NCBI GenBank assembly: GCA_033220425.1
Contig: CM065653.1
Location: 3,782,001-3,846,000 of the forward strand
DNA length: 64,000 bases
DNA from: Lepraria neglecta
Taxonomy: Eukaryota > Ascomycota > Lecanoromycetes > Lecanorales > Stereocaulaceae
Direction of reading: 5' to 3'
This document shows positions 32,466 to 42,670 of the stretch, piece by piece. The position numbers and the translations under genes were made by a program. Positions within the stretch are counted from its first letter, which is position 1, and each line of letters begins with the position of its first letter. The notes beneath the pieces are model-generated. The model did not search any database, was not told where the DNA came from, and saw nothing but the letters and a program-made list of their open reading frames with translations.

Positions 32466-34077
32466 TCAGACCAATGTGATGATCTGCTGATGGCTAGCAC
32501 TGAACCAAGAACCATGCACGCGGATTCTCCGTCCCAAGGCGCCATGGGTCGATCTCAAGATGCTTCCCTTCCATCTTTTGATGCCACAACTCCATCCCAA
32601 CAGCTGACATTCCCTTTTGCCACTTGCATTAAAAACGCCGCATCGCTCATACATTTCGCCGCCTTGAGCTGAAAGCCTAACGATCAATCCGGCCACCCAT
32701 GGTTCCTTGTATATGTAATGACAGATTGGCAAGCAATAGAACCCTTTACCGGTCTCTTGAGTCTCTGTGGCAAGGTAGATAATGGATGCCGTCACTTTCG
32801 AATTTCTGTGCAGCTCGTAATGCTGAGCTTTGCACAGCTCGACTGCAGTAAGGCTCCCTTTGAGACGAATGAAGCCATTTTCAACCTGGCCTGTGGGATC
32901 CTCGGTTACGGGGATAACACTTGTATCTATAACTTTGACGAGAATATCAGATTCTACTGAACGGTATCGAACATCTGCTTCTACAGATGCCCAGCTCCAC
33001 GAGGGCGCTCGATATAGGTTTGCTCTTGTCGACGGGAGATCATTGGCTTGCTTGCACTCTGGAACATACCATTGTAGATCACTTAACAAATTACGCCTCC
33101 ACAAGCCGGCTAAGTACTCGTCGTCAAGGACTTGTTGCATTCGCTGCGCGATATCAGACAATGCGATTAATTTATCCTCGTGCTTCGTCAAGCATGCACC
33201 CATGTATGATTCCATAATCATTTGCCAGCCGAATTCATCGCTCGGGAGGGATTTGAAATTGAGACCGTGGATCCAACTGGGTATTTCTTTGGATGTGTCG
33301 CAAGCTTGAGTTTCAAGACACCCAGAGAATTTGATCTCTCCCATAATGTAAGACCCGAGGTGCTAAGATACGTTCCTGAAAACACCACCCTCTGCCGGTC
33401 AAAACAGACCTGGATACCCGATCAATCCAAATGTGTTGATCTACCACAACTTAAGATTGATCGGGCATATCATTCCATTCTGACTTAATTATGAGAGGCT
33501 CGATGAGGGGTGTCTCTCGAGCTCGGAAGCCACCTTCGTCGCCATTGGCAGCCGCCGACGCGGCGACGTTACAGAACGAATGCTGATACACCTTCCTCAT
33601 CTGAAGGGCCTCATAACGCCAATCCTCCGTCGAGTCCTGAAAGATGCACGAGTCAATCCAAAGGTACCTAACACCAAGCTCCCGATTTATGGTGAATGCG
33701 TCCTGAAATGTTTTCGGCAAGTCCGCGGGCGAAAAGCCACCTTTTAGGCCTTCATATGTTGATTGGGTGAGTGTAAGAAACTTCGCAGTTCCTCAATAAT
33801 GACTTAGGGTCATGTATGGAGATGTTGGGAGATGATCATGTGTGGCGCGCAGATAAAATTCGGCATCAAAGACAGAGGTCGCAGCTCCTATTTCTATAAG
33901 TCTTGTAGGAGAGTATGCTACCGCGTTGGTAGTCTGAGTGCACTGGGTGTGATCTTTCATGCACATTGAGATCCAGCTTTTGGCTAATTTGAAACAAGAA
34001 TCAGACGAGGTATTAGGCATGATGCTGTGTTCCTTCGTGGGGAATCCTGGATCTCGAACATCAGATTCAGTCATCAA
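32466..34077 (-). pseudogene. HET-domain (heterokaryon incompatibility) protein, decayed
   Basis: The frame from 34077 reads TSPYMTLSHY and then TGA where HET proteins have SHCWG. It resumes in the same frame with GTAKFLTLTQSTYEGLKGG, LPKTFQDAFTINRELGVRYLWIDS, then CIFQDSTEDW, where the usual Leu before Cys is missing. Next come VYQHSFCNVAASAA and a TAA after NDMPDQS (about 33451). The frame resumes with RGWCFQERILAPRVLHYGRDQILW, after which one lost base moves it into the frame starting near 33344 (ETQACDTSKEIPSWIHG). The C-terminal part keeps the family's RAPSWSWASV. Two nonsense codons, one frameshift and one codon deletion make this a pseudogene. Intact HET proteins trigger programmed cell death on non-self recognition. 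Confidence 0.9.
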
Positions 34078-34701
34078 GGGACGAGCACGACCCCTCTAAA
34101 GTCTCGGACCATACCTTCAACAGGACATACGCCATACGATCTGGAGATATTACGATGTCTCGAAGAGACCCTGGGCGGTCAGATGATGATCTCTGGCTCT
34201 GGTTTCAGTAAAATTATTCTCGTTGAATGTACCAAGCTGACCACGGAAGATATTTTGACAAGCAGCACAGAGCATGATTGGAGACGATTTTAGCAGGTCA
34301 AACAGACGGGACTAAAGGCAGCCGTGCTGATGAAATACGGTAGCTGATTAAAGGCAGTTGCGGCCGTCCAGATCAAGGTCCCGGCTTTGGCTTGAGTTGA
34401 CGCTCATCGGGGCGGCGAGGAGAGCCTGAGAACTGTAGCGGGGACACCCAGACTCTGATGTCGCTTTGTTTCTGGCCGGACAGCATCGTAAGATTGTTAT
34501 TGGAGCGTGTGTACCTGTGGTCTTGTCTAGAACAGGCAGCCGCGATGCGTGGCGCCGGGAGCTGTTTCCACGGAGAACCCCAGAACCCCCAACTTTCCTT
34601 GGCGCCATAAACGGCTCCTGCAACGAAATTCAAATCATCCCCTACCACTATAGCGGAATAGAAAGACATGCTACAGTACATCATTCCACCATACTTCCAG
34701 G
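34078..34701. other. Spacer between HET pseudogene and GH3 gene
   Basis: This is the probable promoter of the GH3 gene on its right and the upstream region of the HET pseudogene on its left. No separate gene is seen. Confidence 0.4.
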
Positions 34702-37632
34702 ATGGCGCGTGAAGCAGACCTCTCCAGCAGCCGAGAAGGCCTTCTCAAGCACGGCGCAGCTACCCTCTCACGCGATTCCCTGGACAACTACAGCTCTTCC
34801 TCGGAGCTGGACCTTGACGAATTAGAGCTGCTCGAAGGACAAACATCACCAAGACCCAGAGGAGAATGGTCGCCCTCTAAGCGGAAGAAGAAGGACAATG
34901 GGAAAGAGAAGGAACACAAGAGAGCTCAAAAGGCAAAGAGGAAAGGAGGATGGCTACGGAGCAAAATATGCTGGGTGGTCTCGGCAATACTGTTAGGAGG
35001 GCTATTGGTCCTACTGGGTGGATTCCAAACGTTCGTTTACAAGAAGCCTCAGCCAATGGATGGACTATCACCCCCCTGGTATCCTTCGCCCAAAGGAGGG
35101 ACGTACCTGCAATGGCAAAAGAGCTATTTGATGGCAGCGACTCTCGTGTCGAAGATGTCACTCGTCGAGAAGGTCAATGTTACGACAGGGACTGGTTGGG
35201 CATCGGATCTATGCGTCGGTAATACCGCGGGGGCGTTTGACGCCGGATTTCCTCCATTGTGTCTGCAGGATGGACCGCTGGGGATTCGATTCGCGGATCA
35301 TGCTACTGCTTGGCCGGCTGGCATCACCGTGGGGGCTACTTGGAACAAGGACCTGATGTATAAGAGAGGACGAGGACTTGGGCTTGAACACAGGCTGAAG
35401 GGTGTGAATGTGATGCTGGGTCCAGCGATGGGTCCAATGGGTCGTATGCCTGGTGGTGGAAGAAATTGGGAAGGCTTCGGTTCGGATCCTGTATTGCAAG
35501 GTATTGCTGCGGCTCAGACCATACGAGGCATACAAGATGAAGGAGTCATAGCTACTGCGAAGCACTACATCGCCAACGAGCAGGAACACTTCCGTCAAGC
35601 TAGGGAATGGGAACTGCCCAATGCTATTTCATCCAACATCGACGACAGGACATTACATGAACTGTACCTCTGGCCATTCGCTGACAGCATCAGAGCTGGC
35701 GTCGGAAGCATCATGTGCAGCTATAACATGGTCAACAGTTCCTCTGCTTGCAGTAACAGCAAGCTCCTGAATGGTGTCTTGAAAGATGAGCTAGGATTCC
35801 AAGGCTTCGTACAATCGGATTGGCTGGCTCAACGAAGTGGAGTAGCTAGTGCGCTAGCTGGTCTCGATATGACCATGCCAGGTGATGGTCTGATATGGGC
35901 TGATGGGCAATCACTGTGGGGTCCGCGTCTGACTGAGGCTGTGCTGAATGGTTCTGTACCAATTGAAAGAATCAACGACATGGCTTTGCGCACTGTCGCC
36001 GTATGGTATCAACTTGGTCAAGACAACCAAACCCTATTTCCGATTCCTCTTGAAGGCAACCCAAGACCCAATTTCTCATCGTGGACGAATGACAAGATGG
36101 GGCATTTGCACGAGTCAACTGATGATGACACAATGGTCGTCGTCAACAACTTCACCGATGTCCAAGGGGACGGCAAGAACTTCCATGGCCGATTGGCGCA
36201 GGAGATTGCAGCCGAGGGCACCGTTCTGGTCAAGAATAAAGACAACATTCTACCTCTCAGCCCCAGTGGTGGGCCTGAACATGCGAGAGGTCGCCGCAGG
36301 GCTAAGTATAATGTTGGTGTCTTCGGAGAAGACGCAGGGCCGAACCCTAAAGGCCCCAACGCCTGCGCCGACAGGAGCTGCAACGACTTCACCTTAGCCT
36401 CAGGCTGGGGCAGTGGTGCCGTAGAGTTCCCATTCCTGACGCCGCCAATCGAGGCATTAGAATCAACCTTCGATCTCGACCAAGTGCAAATCACCCAAGT
36501 ATTAACAAACGACTTGCCCAATGATTGGTCAGCAGTGCATGGCACCCAAGATCTCTGCATTGTCTTCATCACTTCCGACGCAGGCGAAGGCTTCGCATCC
36601 TGGAACCATATCACTGACAGAATAGATCTATACCCGCAGAAGGGAGGAGACGACCTCGTCAAAAAGGTCGCTGCCAGCTGCGCCAACACAATCGTTATTG
36701 TCCACGCCGTTGGCGCCGTCATCCTAGAACGCTGGATCGACCTTCCCAACATCAAAGCTGTTGTCCTTGCCAATCTCCCTGGCGAAGAAAGCGGCAACGC
36801 TCTCGCGGATGTGCTCTTCGGCCGAGTCGATGTTAGCGGTCGCCTCCCCTACACGGTAGGCAAATCGCTATCTGACTACGGTCCAGGAGGCAAGATCATG
36901 TCTAAACCCAATGGCATCGCCCCCCAGCAAGACTTCAAAGAGGGCCTTCTAATCGACTACCGCCATTTCGATGCCAACTCCATAACGCCGCGCTACGAAT
37001 TTGGCTTCGGCCTCTCCTACACCACATTCACCTTCTCTGACCTAAACCTCAAGACCCTGAAACCAAAAACTCTACTCCCTTCTCCGCGCCCAAACGCTAC
37101 AGTCCTACCTCCTACATTCTCGACTCTATTACCTGACCCAGAGACTGCTGTCTTTCCTGCCGGTTTCAGGAAGTTGAAGAACTACATCTACCCCTATCTC
37201 GACAACAGCACCATCAAACCCGAGCCCTATCCCTACCCATCAGGCTACAACACCCCACAACCACCCTCTCCAGCCGGAGGCGGCGAAGGCGGCAATCCTT
37301 CCCTCTATGACGAGCACGTCTCCGTCTCAGTCAACGTTACCAACACCGGCAAACGCACAGGAAAACAGGTGGTGCAAGTCTACGTCTCCTTTCCCTCCGA
37401 CGTCACCGACGTCTCAACGGGGAGAAAAATCGATTTCCCAGTCAGAGTGCTAAGAGGCTTCGAGAAAGCAGAAATCAATGCCACCGAGACGACGACAGTG
37501 GAAGTGAATTTGACGCGAAAGGATCTGAGTTATTGGAGCGTTGGAAGGCAGAATTGGGTCATGCCTGATGGGGAGTTTACGGTTGCAGTGGGAGCGAGCT
37601 CAAGAGATTTGCCGCTGCAGGGGAGTTGGTGA
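34702..37632 (+). CDS. Type II membrane-anchored GH3 beta-glucosidase
   Basis: A single exon of 976 aa. The N-terminus is cytosolic, acidic then very basic (RKKKDNGKEKEHKRAQKAKR), followed by one membrane segment at about residues 90-107 (WVVSAILLGGLLVLLGGF). The glycosidase therefore faces the cell exterior or the secretory lumen. The GH3 N-terminal barrel is clear: LCLQDGPLGIRFADH, KHYIANEQEH, and SDW of GFVQSDW with the nucleophile Asp at about residue 363. The GH3 C-terminal sandwich follows, then a fibronectin III-like domain (VSVNVTNTGKRTGKQVVQVYV). Length and anchor match the Aspergillus BglE-type enzymes. It hydrolyses terminal beta-glucosides from cello- or other beta-glucan oligomers. 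It is intact, with no cluster partners visible. Confidence 0.95.
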   Translation: MAREADLSSSREGLLKHGAATLSRDSLDNYSSSSELDLDELELLEGQTSPRPRGEWSPSKRKKKDNGKEKEHKRAQKAKRKGGWLRSKICWVVSAILLGGLLVLLGGFQTFVYKKPQPMDGLSPPWYPSPKGGTYLQWQKSYLMAATLVSKMSLVEKVNVTTGTGWASDLCVGNTAGAFDAGFPPLCLQDGPLGIRFADHATAWPAGITVGATWNKDLMYKRGRGLGLEHRLKGVNVMLGPAMGPMGRMPGGGRNWEGFGSDPVLQGIAAAQTIRGIQDEGVIATAKHYIANEQEHFRQAREWELPNAISSNIDDRTLHELYLWPFADSIRAGVGSIMCSYNMVNSSSACSNSKLLNGVLKDELGFQGFVQSDWLAQRSGVASALAGLDMTMPGDGLIWADGQSLWGPRLTEAVLNGSVPIERINDMALRTVAVWYQLGQDNQTLFPIPLEGNPRPNFSSWTNDKMGHLHESTDDDTMVVVNNFTDVQGDGKNFHGRLAQEIAAEGTVLVKNKDNILPLSPSGGPEHARGRRRAKYNVGVFGEDAGPNPKGPNACADRSCNDFTLASGWGSGAVEFPFLTPPIEALESTFDLDQVQITQVLTNDLPNDWSAVHGTQDLCIVFITSDAGEGFASWNHITDRIDLYPQKGGDDLVKKVAASCANTIVIVHAVGAVILERWIDLPNIKAVVLANLPGEESGNALADVLFGRVDVSGRLPYTVGKSLSDYGPGGKIMSKPNGIAPQQDFKEGLLIDYRHFDANSITPRYEFGFGLSYTTFTFSDLNLKTLKPKTLLPSPRPNATVLPPTFSTLLPDPETAVFPAGFRKLKNYIYPYLDNSTIKPEPYPYPSGYNTPQPPSPAGGGEGGNPSLYDEHVSVSVNVTNTGKRTGKQVVQVYVSFPSDVTDVSTGRKIDFPVRVLRGFEKAEINATETTTVEVNLTRKDLSYWSVGRQNWVMPDGEFTVAVGASSRDLPLQGSW

Positions 37633-38859
37633 TTGATTTTTTTTATACAACAGCGTTGTTTTGGTTGTAATTGTATTTTCAGGATGAGCTATCGTGGTGC
37701 GGTCAGCGACTAGGTTTTGTACAAAAGCGTGTTCGGTAAGAATCGCATTCTTAGGATGGATTACTATGGTGCGGTCAGCGACTGGGTACCGGCGCGGGTG
37801 TGGGTATTGATTCTGGATGTTGGAGTAAAGCGCATACCATAACGACAGGATATGAAAAGACAAGAGCGTAAAATAGACTACAAACATCACACTACCAACA
37901 CTAGCTCCTAAGTCGATGAACACAATTAGAATTTAAAATCTGCGACTGTTCAAGTCCGGGTTGAAGGAACACTCACATGGCCTTGAACTGTGCCAAGGTT
38001 TTCCCAAAAAGGAAATCTGTAAACAAACCCCCTCACAAACTCGGATAACGCTAAGCCTCTAGCTCTCCGACAAACTATTGTATTGTGGCCTATTTATGCG
38101 AGACGTTCGACGGCGAACATTTCAAAACCTTGAAAGAGGTTAGTGCGTCGTCGTCGCGAGGTGATGATGGATCCTGGGAGGCAAAGGCGGCTTACGCAGA
38201 GTGCGAAGGGGTGGGCATTGAGTAATAGAGGTAGGCTGGGAGTTGATGGAGAGGCCTATGAGTGGGAAGGAATGGGTGACACCCTGATGTTCGAGGTAGG
38301 TCACGAGGTCGAATTCGTGGAAAACGCCGGAAATGAGATTGGTTTTGGCAATATTACAAGACCAATTCAAAGAACGGCAAGCAAGGCCAGCACCTCGACA
38401 CTGACGGATAATTTTCTGATTAACAAAACACGGGCATCTTACAAGCCGGGGTTTAAATAACTTCTAAGCGGTAAACAGTCTCTCCAAAGTCTTTCAAGGG
38501 AGTTTCTGGGCAATCGTGCTCCGAAGGCCAATGAAGTCCGAGCAGCGCCAGGACCCAATGCATCTGCAAATCTATAACCGAGTGCCTTGAATATTGATTC
38601 CTGAAAGCGATGCTAGAAATACACGTCAATTCGACTTTGCTTCTTTGTGCTCCAGTAGAACTTTGCGCGGTGGTATCATAGTTGACTCAAGAAGACTCAT
38701 TCCCCTTTTTCTATGCGATTACCTTATTGGCTTTGAAGTATTAGCCACCGTCTATCTTTCTTGCACCTGTCTTACTATTCCTTACCCCCTTATAGCACAT
38801 ATTTCAACCCGAACTTTTCGAGAAATAGTTTAAAGAACCAGCGATCCATCCGTGAAGTA
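37633..38859. other. 3' flank of GH3 gene and spacer
   Basis: It contains the 72-bp duplication listed separately. A plus-strand frame at 38143-38460 encodes a 105-residue, Arg-rich peptide of unknown kind with no supporting signal. No gene is called. Confidence 0.35.
37647..37790. repeat. Tandem duplication of a 72-bp unit downstream of the GH3 gene
   Basis: The units at about 37647-37718 and 37719-37790 share ACAAMAGCGT, GTAA, and a strongly conserved core GGTGCGGTCAGCGACT (at about 37695 and 37767). They probably lie in the 3' UTR. The function is unknown. Confidence 0.6.
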
Positions 38860-39856
38860 ATGTCCATATCCTCCAATGCTCCTCTCGCAACCGCCACCGA
38901 AGCCGCCAGAACAGGCAATGTCCCCCTACTCCACTCGCTCGTAGTTCAAGGCAAGTACTTTCCAATACCAAATCTTACCCAATTTGAGATGTAGCTTAAG
39001 TGCTTATCTAAGCTTCGAGAACAAAGGTAAATGGTGATCTGCTAACCTTTCGCTCTCAACACATGCCAGGAATCTCGTCATACACTATGCTCACTTCAAA
39101 CATTTTACAGGCACCATCGACCCCAAACACCTCGTCCTCCCAGCCCTGTCCAACGGCTCCCCACAAACCTACGCCTACCTCCTATCCGCCGGCCTCTCAC
39201 CCAACCACCACCTACCATTCTACTTCAGCTCCGCTCCCATCACCGCCTAAAAATTCGCCAACGTCCCTCTCATCACTTTCCTACTCTCCAAGGGCACAAA
39301 ACCCAACCACAACGCGAGTTGGGACGGACCGCCCAATTCGCGCAGTCTAGCTCTTGCAGCTGGGTCTATGAAAGCTGAGGCGCCGGAGGCGGTTAGGGTG
39401 CTGTTGGAGGGAGGAGCGGAGTGGAGAGGGAGTGGGACTGTGCATATTTCTGCGACGAAGTGGAGGTTGGGGCATTTGAGGGTGTTGGTCGAGAAAGGTG
39501 TGGATGTTAAGGATTTTAACGGGAGGGTGGAGGGGGGGAAGAGGGTTGTTGTACAGGCGAGGGAGAAAGGGGAGGTGGAGATTGTGGAGTTCTTGAAGGG
39601 TGGAGTAGAGGCCGATTGGAGAGAGTTCAGCACCGTTTCAGCGCTTCCGTCAACGTCTTTACAACGTCCCAACGTCTTGTCCGTTCGGCCAGTTGCAGCG
39701 CAGTCCTGGCAGTATCAGACGGGTAGTGCCCATTCAAAGGCTCAGCCACGGTCTCGACATCAGCCCCATCGTCCAGCAACAGCTATACCATGCCAATGCG
39801 ACCAGTCCATGCCGCAGAGTGTAGGGCTGTTGCCCCAAAGGCACTTTTCGCATTGA
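38860..39856 (+). pseudogene. Short ankyrin-repeat protein, one in-frame stop
   Basis: Exon 1 (38860-38950) reads MSISSNAPLATATEAARTG...LLHSLVVQ. A probable intron 38951-39110 with a GC donor (GCAAGT) and acceptor TTTACAG leads into TIDPKHLVLPALSNGSPQT...LLSAGLSP. TAA at 39248-39250 then interrupts the frame, which continues KFANVPLITFLLSKG and two ankyrin-like repeats (AVRVLLEGGAEW; HLRVLVEKGVDV...VEIVEFLKGG). The ankyrin similarity ends near 39620; beyond it the frame runs into the antisense of another ankyrin gene until 39856. A single nonsense change may be recent. Confidence 0.65.
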
Positions 39857-40356
39857 CGTCGGCTCCAGCGCCTAGTAACACCTGCGCATTTGCTTTCTGC
39901 ACCCCAAGATGCTGCGTTGAACAGCGGTGTCATCTTATGCAAGCCCTGGAATTCGAGATCAGCTACATACTCGAGTAGTAGAGGCAGTACACGGCTATAA
40001 TCCCTGTTTGTTGCGCTATGCAGCGCTAAGTCTCCGGCGTATCCCTACGCATTTACATCGACCCCCTCTTCCAATAGTAGCCTCGCTATGCCCGCGTGAT
40101 CTTCGTATGTGGCTAGATGTAACGCTGTAACTCCGGCCTCATCCACGGCATCAATTACAGCCGCATGCCCGCGCGGAGTCTGCGACACTGCTTCATAACC
40201 TTGGTAAGCAGACAAATGAAGAGGTGTTCGTTTTCTAGAATCATCGTAGTGGGCCATCTGAGGTCCTCGATCAAGAAAGAATCTCAGGGTACCTTCATGT
40301 CCCTTGCATGCCGCCCAGTGAAGGCCAGTGCGATCGAAGACACCTCTTGCGTCAAA
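39627..40356 (-). pseudogene. Ankyrin-repeat tail of a decayed NACHT/ankyrin (NLR-like) gene
   Basis: The minus strand reads through typical ankyrin repeats: FDRTGLHWAACKGHEGTLRF, RTPLHLSAYQGYE, GVTALHLATYEDHAGIARLL. A TAG follows VDVNA at 40045. The repeats continue in frame to NAASWGA, where a frameshift occurs. They then resume with AQVLLGAGADVNAKSAFG, a further TAG after IGMV, and LLLDDGADVE to a final TGA at 39627-39629. This is probably the C-terminal repeat domain once joined to the NACHT-like part at 41019-41875. Confidence 0.85.
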
Positions 40357-40375
40357 TCTAACAACCCCTAGCTAT

Positions 40376-41018
40376 AAAGGCCTCCACGATTGAAGTAAGA
40401 CCTAAAGCTGCAGCAAATAGCATCCCCGGTGCAAATTCTAAAGTAAATATAACATTTTCTTAGATGATGCCCAATCAACGCCGCTGATGGTTACCAACCA
40501 TTTAAGGGCTTGGCGGTTTGTTCCGGTTGGTACAGCCTTTTTGGCTTAATAGTTGGTACGGTTTGAGATTTAAATAGTACGGTTTAAACCGTTAAGGTTT
40601 TTTTCTTTCGTAGTTGGTACGGTTTGACCTTTGTACTATTTAAAAAGTTTTGGCGTAGAGGCTCGTTGCTCGAATATTTGCTTACGGCCCAAAACCCCGC
40701 CAAAAGCGAGCCCTAAAAATATGGGCGCCGGGGTTATACCTATACCATCGACAGCGTTGTGCCCAATGCAATAGAAGGGTGCTCCAGAAGGTCCACAATT
40801 AGATGCTGGACGATGGAATTAGTTTCTGGTTGTCCAGCTACATGTTGCTCCCGGAAAACAATCCGCGGCAAAGTCTTTCAAAGATATATGTGTCAGGCAA
40901 GTCCTGCTAACATCTATATGGGCCGTTGGGAAATGATGAATTATGGGGCAGAAGGTGTTGTTCATTGAGTTGATTAAAGAATATTTGCATGCAGAGATTT
41001 CAACGAAGATAGTGCTGA
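40376..41018. other. Sequence inserted between ankyrin and NACHT parts
   Basis: The stretch 40500-40640 has GTTGGTACGGTTTGA twice and related GGTTGGTACAG, plus a palindrome CGGTTTAAACCG, which suggests a worn repeat or insertion. From about 40790 to 41018 the minus strand still has NLR-like pieces out of frame (CLTHISLKDFAADCFPGA), as expected of the linker between the winged-helix and ankyrin parts of fungal NLRs. Confidence 0.45.
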
Positions 41019-41875
41019 CTAAGCAATTTCCAACAGGAAATATTCGCCTCGAAGTCGCTCAAGGTATTCCTGAGTAGTGTAATGCACTAGGCGAATGTCG
41101 TCGGTCTCTTGATCGATGGTGACCAAACCTGCGCATACTGAAATGACGATGTCCTCGTCTGGTACAGTCTCATCCAGCTCTCTTGTGTCAGGTTCGATGA
41201 CCAATGCATGTCGAATTTCAAGGACAGTGAATGGTCTGATAGCACATGATATCCACATTAATATCTTCTTGGCTAGCTGAACATCGTCACGTTCTTGAGC
41301 ATGGGTCCGTTTCATGGCCTCATCATATATGGTGTCTAAATTCCCGGGCAATTTGTTTAGAGCTAGACGGATTTCTCTTTTGTTGTTCTTCTTGGCAAGT
41401 GATTGGAGGCGCAGTTGAGCCATTAAGAACCTTGACAAAGTTAGCACCGATCCTGTCATTCTGTGTGAATATTTAAAACATACATTCCTTCGGCTTTATC
41501 GATGATAGTGCTTACGATAGACTCTTGCAAAACGGCGTTCTTGCTGATGTGACGGGCCAAGCGGCTTTCCTTTGGGATTCGAGTCTCGAGATACTTTCGG
41601 ATGTCAGCATGAGATGCTCGGATCTCAAGATAGACTACGTCAGTGAAGCAAGTCTCGATGCCAGTGATGTGCCGCGAGGTCCTGATTAAATGTGTGTTCG
41701 GAGAGCCTAGCAAGTTTTCGAGAGTTATAAGGACGGTATCCCTAGTTTCATTGCTTTTAGGGCATTCATCAATGGCATCGACTAGTACATCATTGAGATA
41801 TTGAATGGTTTGTGCGGTGGTGTTGATTATCTGGAGTATGCTAGCAGCCAGTCCAACGGCCGTAACTGGGTCCAT
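41019..41875 (-). pseudogene. NACHT-type STAND (NLR-like) protein lacking its P-loop, 5' part
   Basis: Exon 1 (41875-41484) begins with the common fungal NLR N-terminus MDPVTAVGLAASILQIINT. After only 30 residues it jumps into the Walker B region LVDAIDECPKS. The P-loop and flanking sequence have been deleted, without breaking the frame. A 53-nt intron (41431-41483; GTATGT donor, GCTAAC branch, CAAG acceptor) joins AEGM to FLMAQLRLQSLAKK. The winged-helix region follows (NKLPGNLDTIYDEAM, ILMWISCAIRPFTVLEIRHAL, HYTTQEYLE) to a stop at 41019. The spliced frame of 267 aa is open, but without nucleotide binding or repeats it should not act as an NLR. Confidence 0.8.
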
Positions 41876-42670
41876 TGAACACTGCTGATTTCCCCAACAG
41901 ACGTCTTCAGATTAGGCTTAAGTGGCATCCTCCCTATCAAACTGGGCTAGTTGTGCTCTTCCAGTCACTGGGAGGAGCCTGCAGTGGACTTGGAACAGTT
42001 GAAATCTGGATGTAAATTGAGGTGTGAAAGTTGTCCGCGTATTTTCAGGTCTTGTTGAGCCGTGGTCTACTTCGGAATGTCTTACGGTGGATGCTGTCAA
42101 AGCTGTACAGTATTCAGCCATTTAGCACGTTTGTGCGATGATGGTGATGGATTGTGGTTGATAATGTACAGTACGAACACGACCAAATGCTCTTTTTGCT
42201 GCCTGATGTTGTTTTGCGCTAAGCGAATCGAGTTGGCGCTGTGGGCACGAGAACATGCTTCTTGTTAGGAGCGAATTTTTGCAGCCTGTAGTGGTGTAAA
42301 TAGAACTGCCCTACTCTATATCTGCGCTGCGGTTCCTTGGTACCACAGCAATGATACAGAGATACAATGGGAAGGCACGCCTCGAGAGTTCTTCCTACCT
42401 CACGATTAATTTAACAGTGGCTCAATTGCGTAGCTTAGCAGAAGGCTGGTTGGATTTTATTGGAAGCCTGCTGTTACTTCGTAAACATCTCATTCATCTC
42501 ATTCGCTAACGAAAAGGGTAGGAGCATTCGATTGCAGGTGAGAACCACGGTCTCCAACAATTAACAGAAATACGAGAGCTAGTAATCCAACCGCTCCCGA
42601 ACCAGAAAACATGAGCCTCAAGGCGGGGTTTGCACCATTCCGAACAATACCAAATATCAACCTACCCCTG
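41876..42670. other. Spacer, nothing recognised
   Basis: It lies between the NLR relic and the 3' end of the SH3 gene. There are only short frames on both strands and no repeat ends. Confidence 0.4.
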
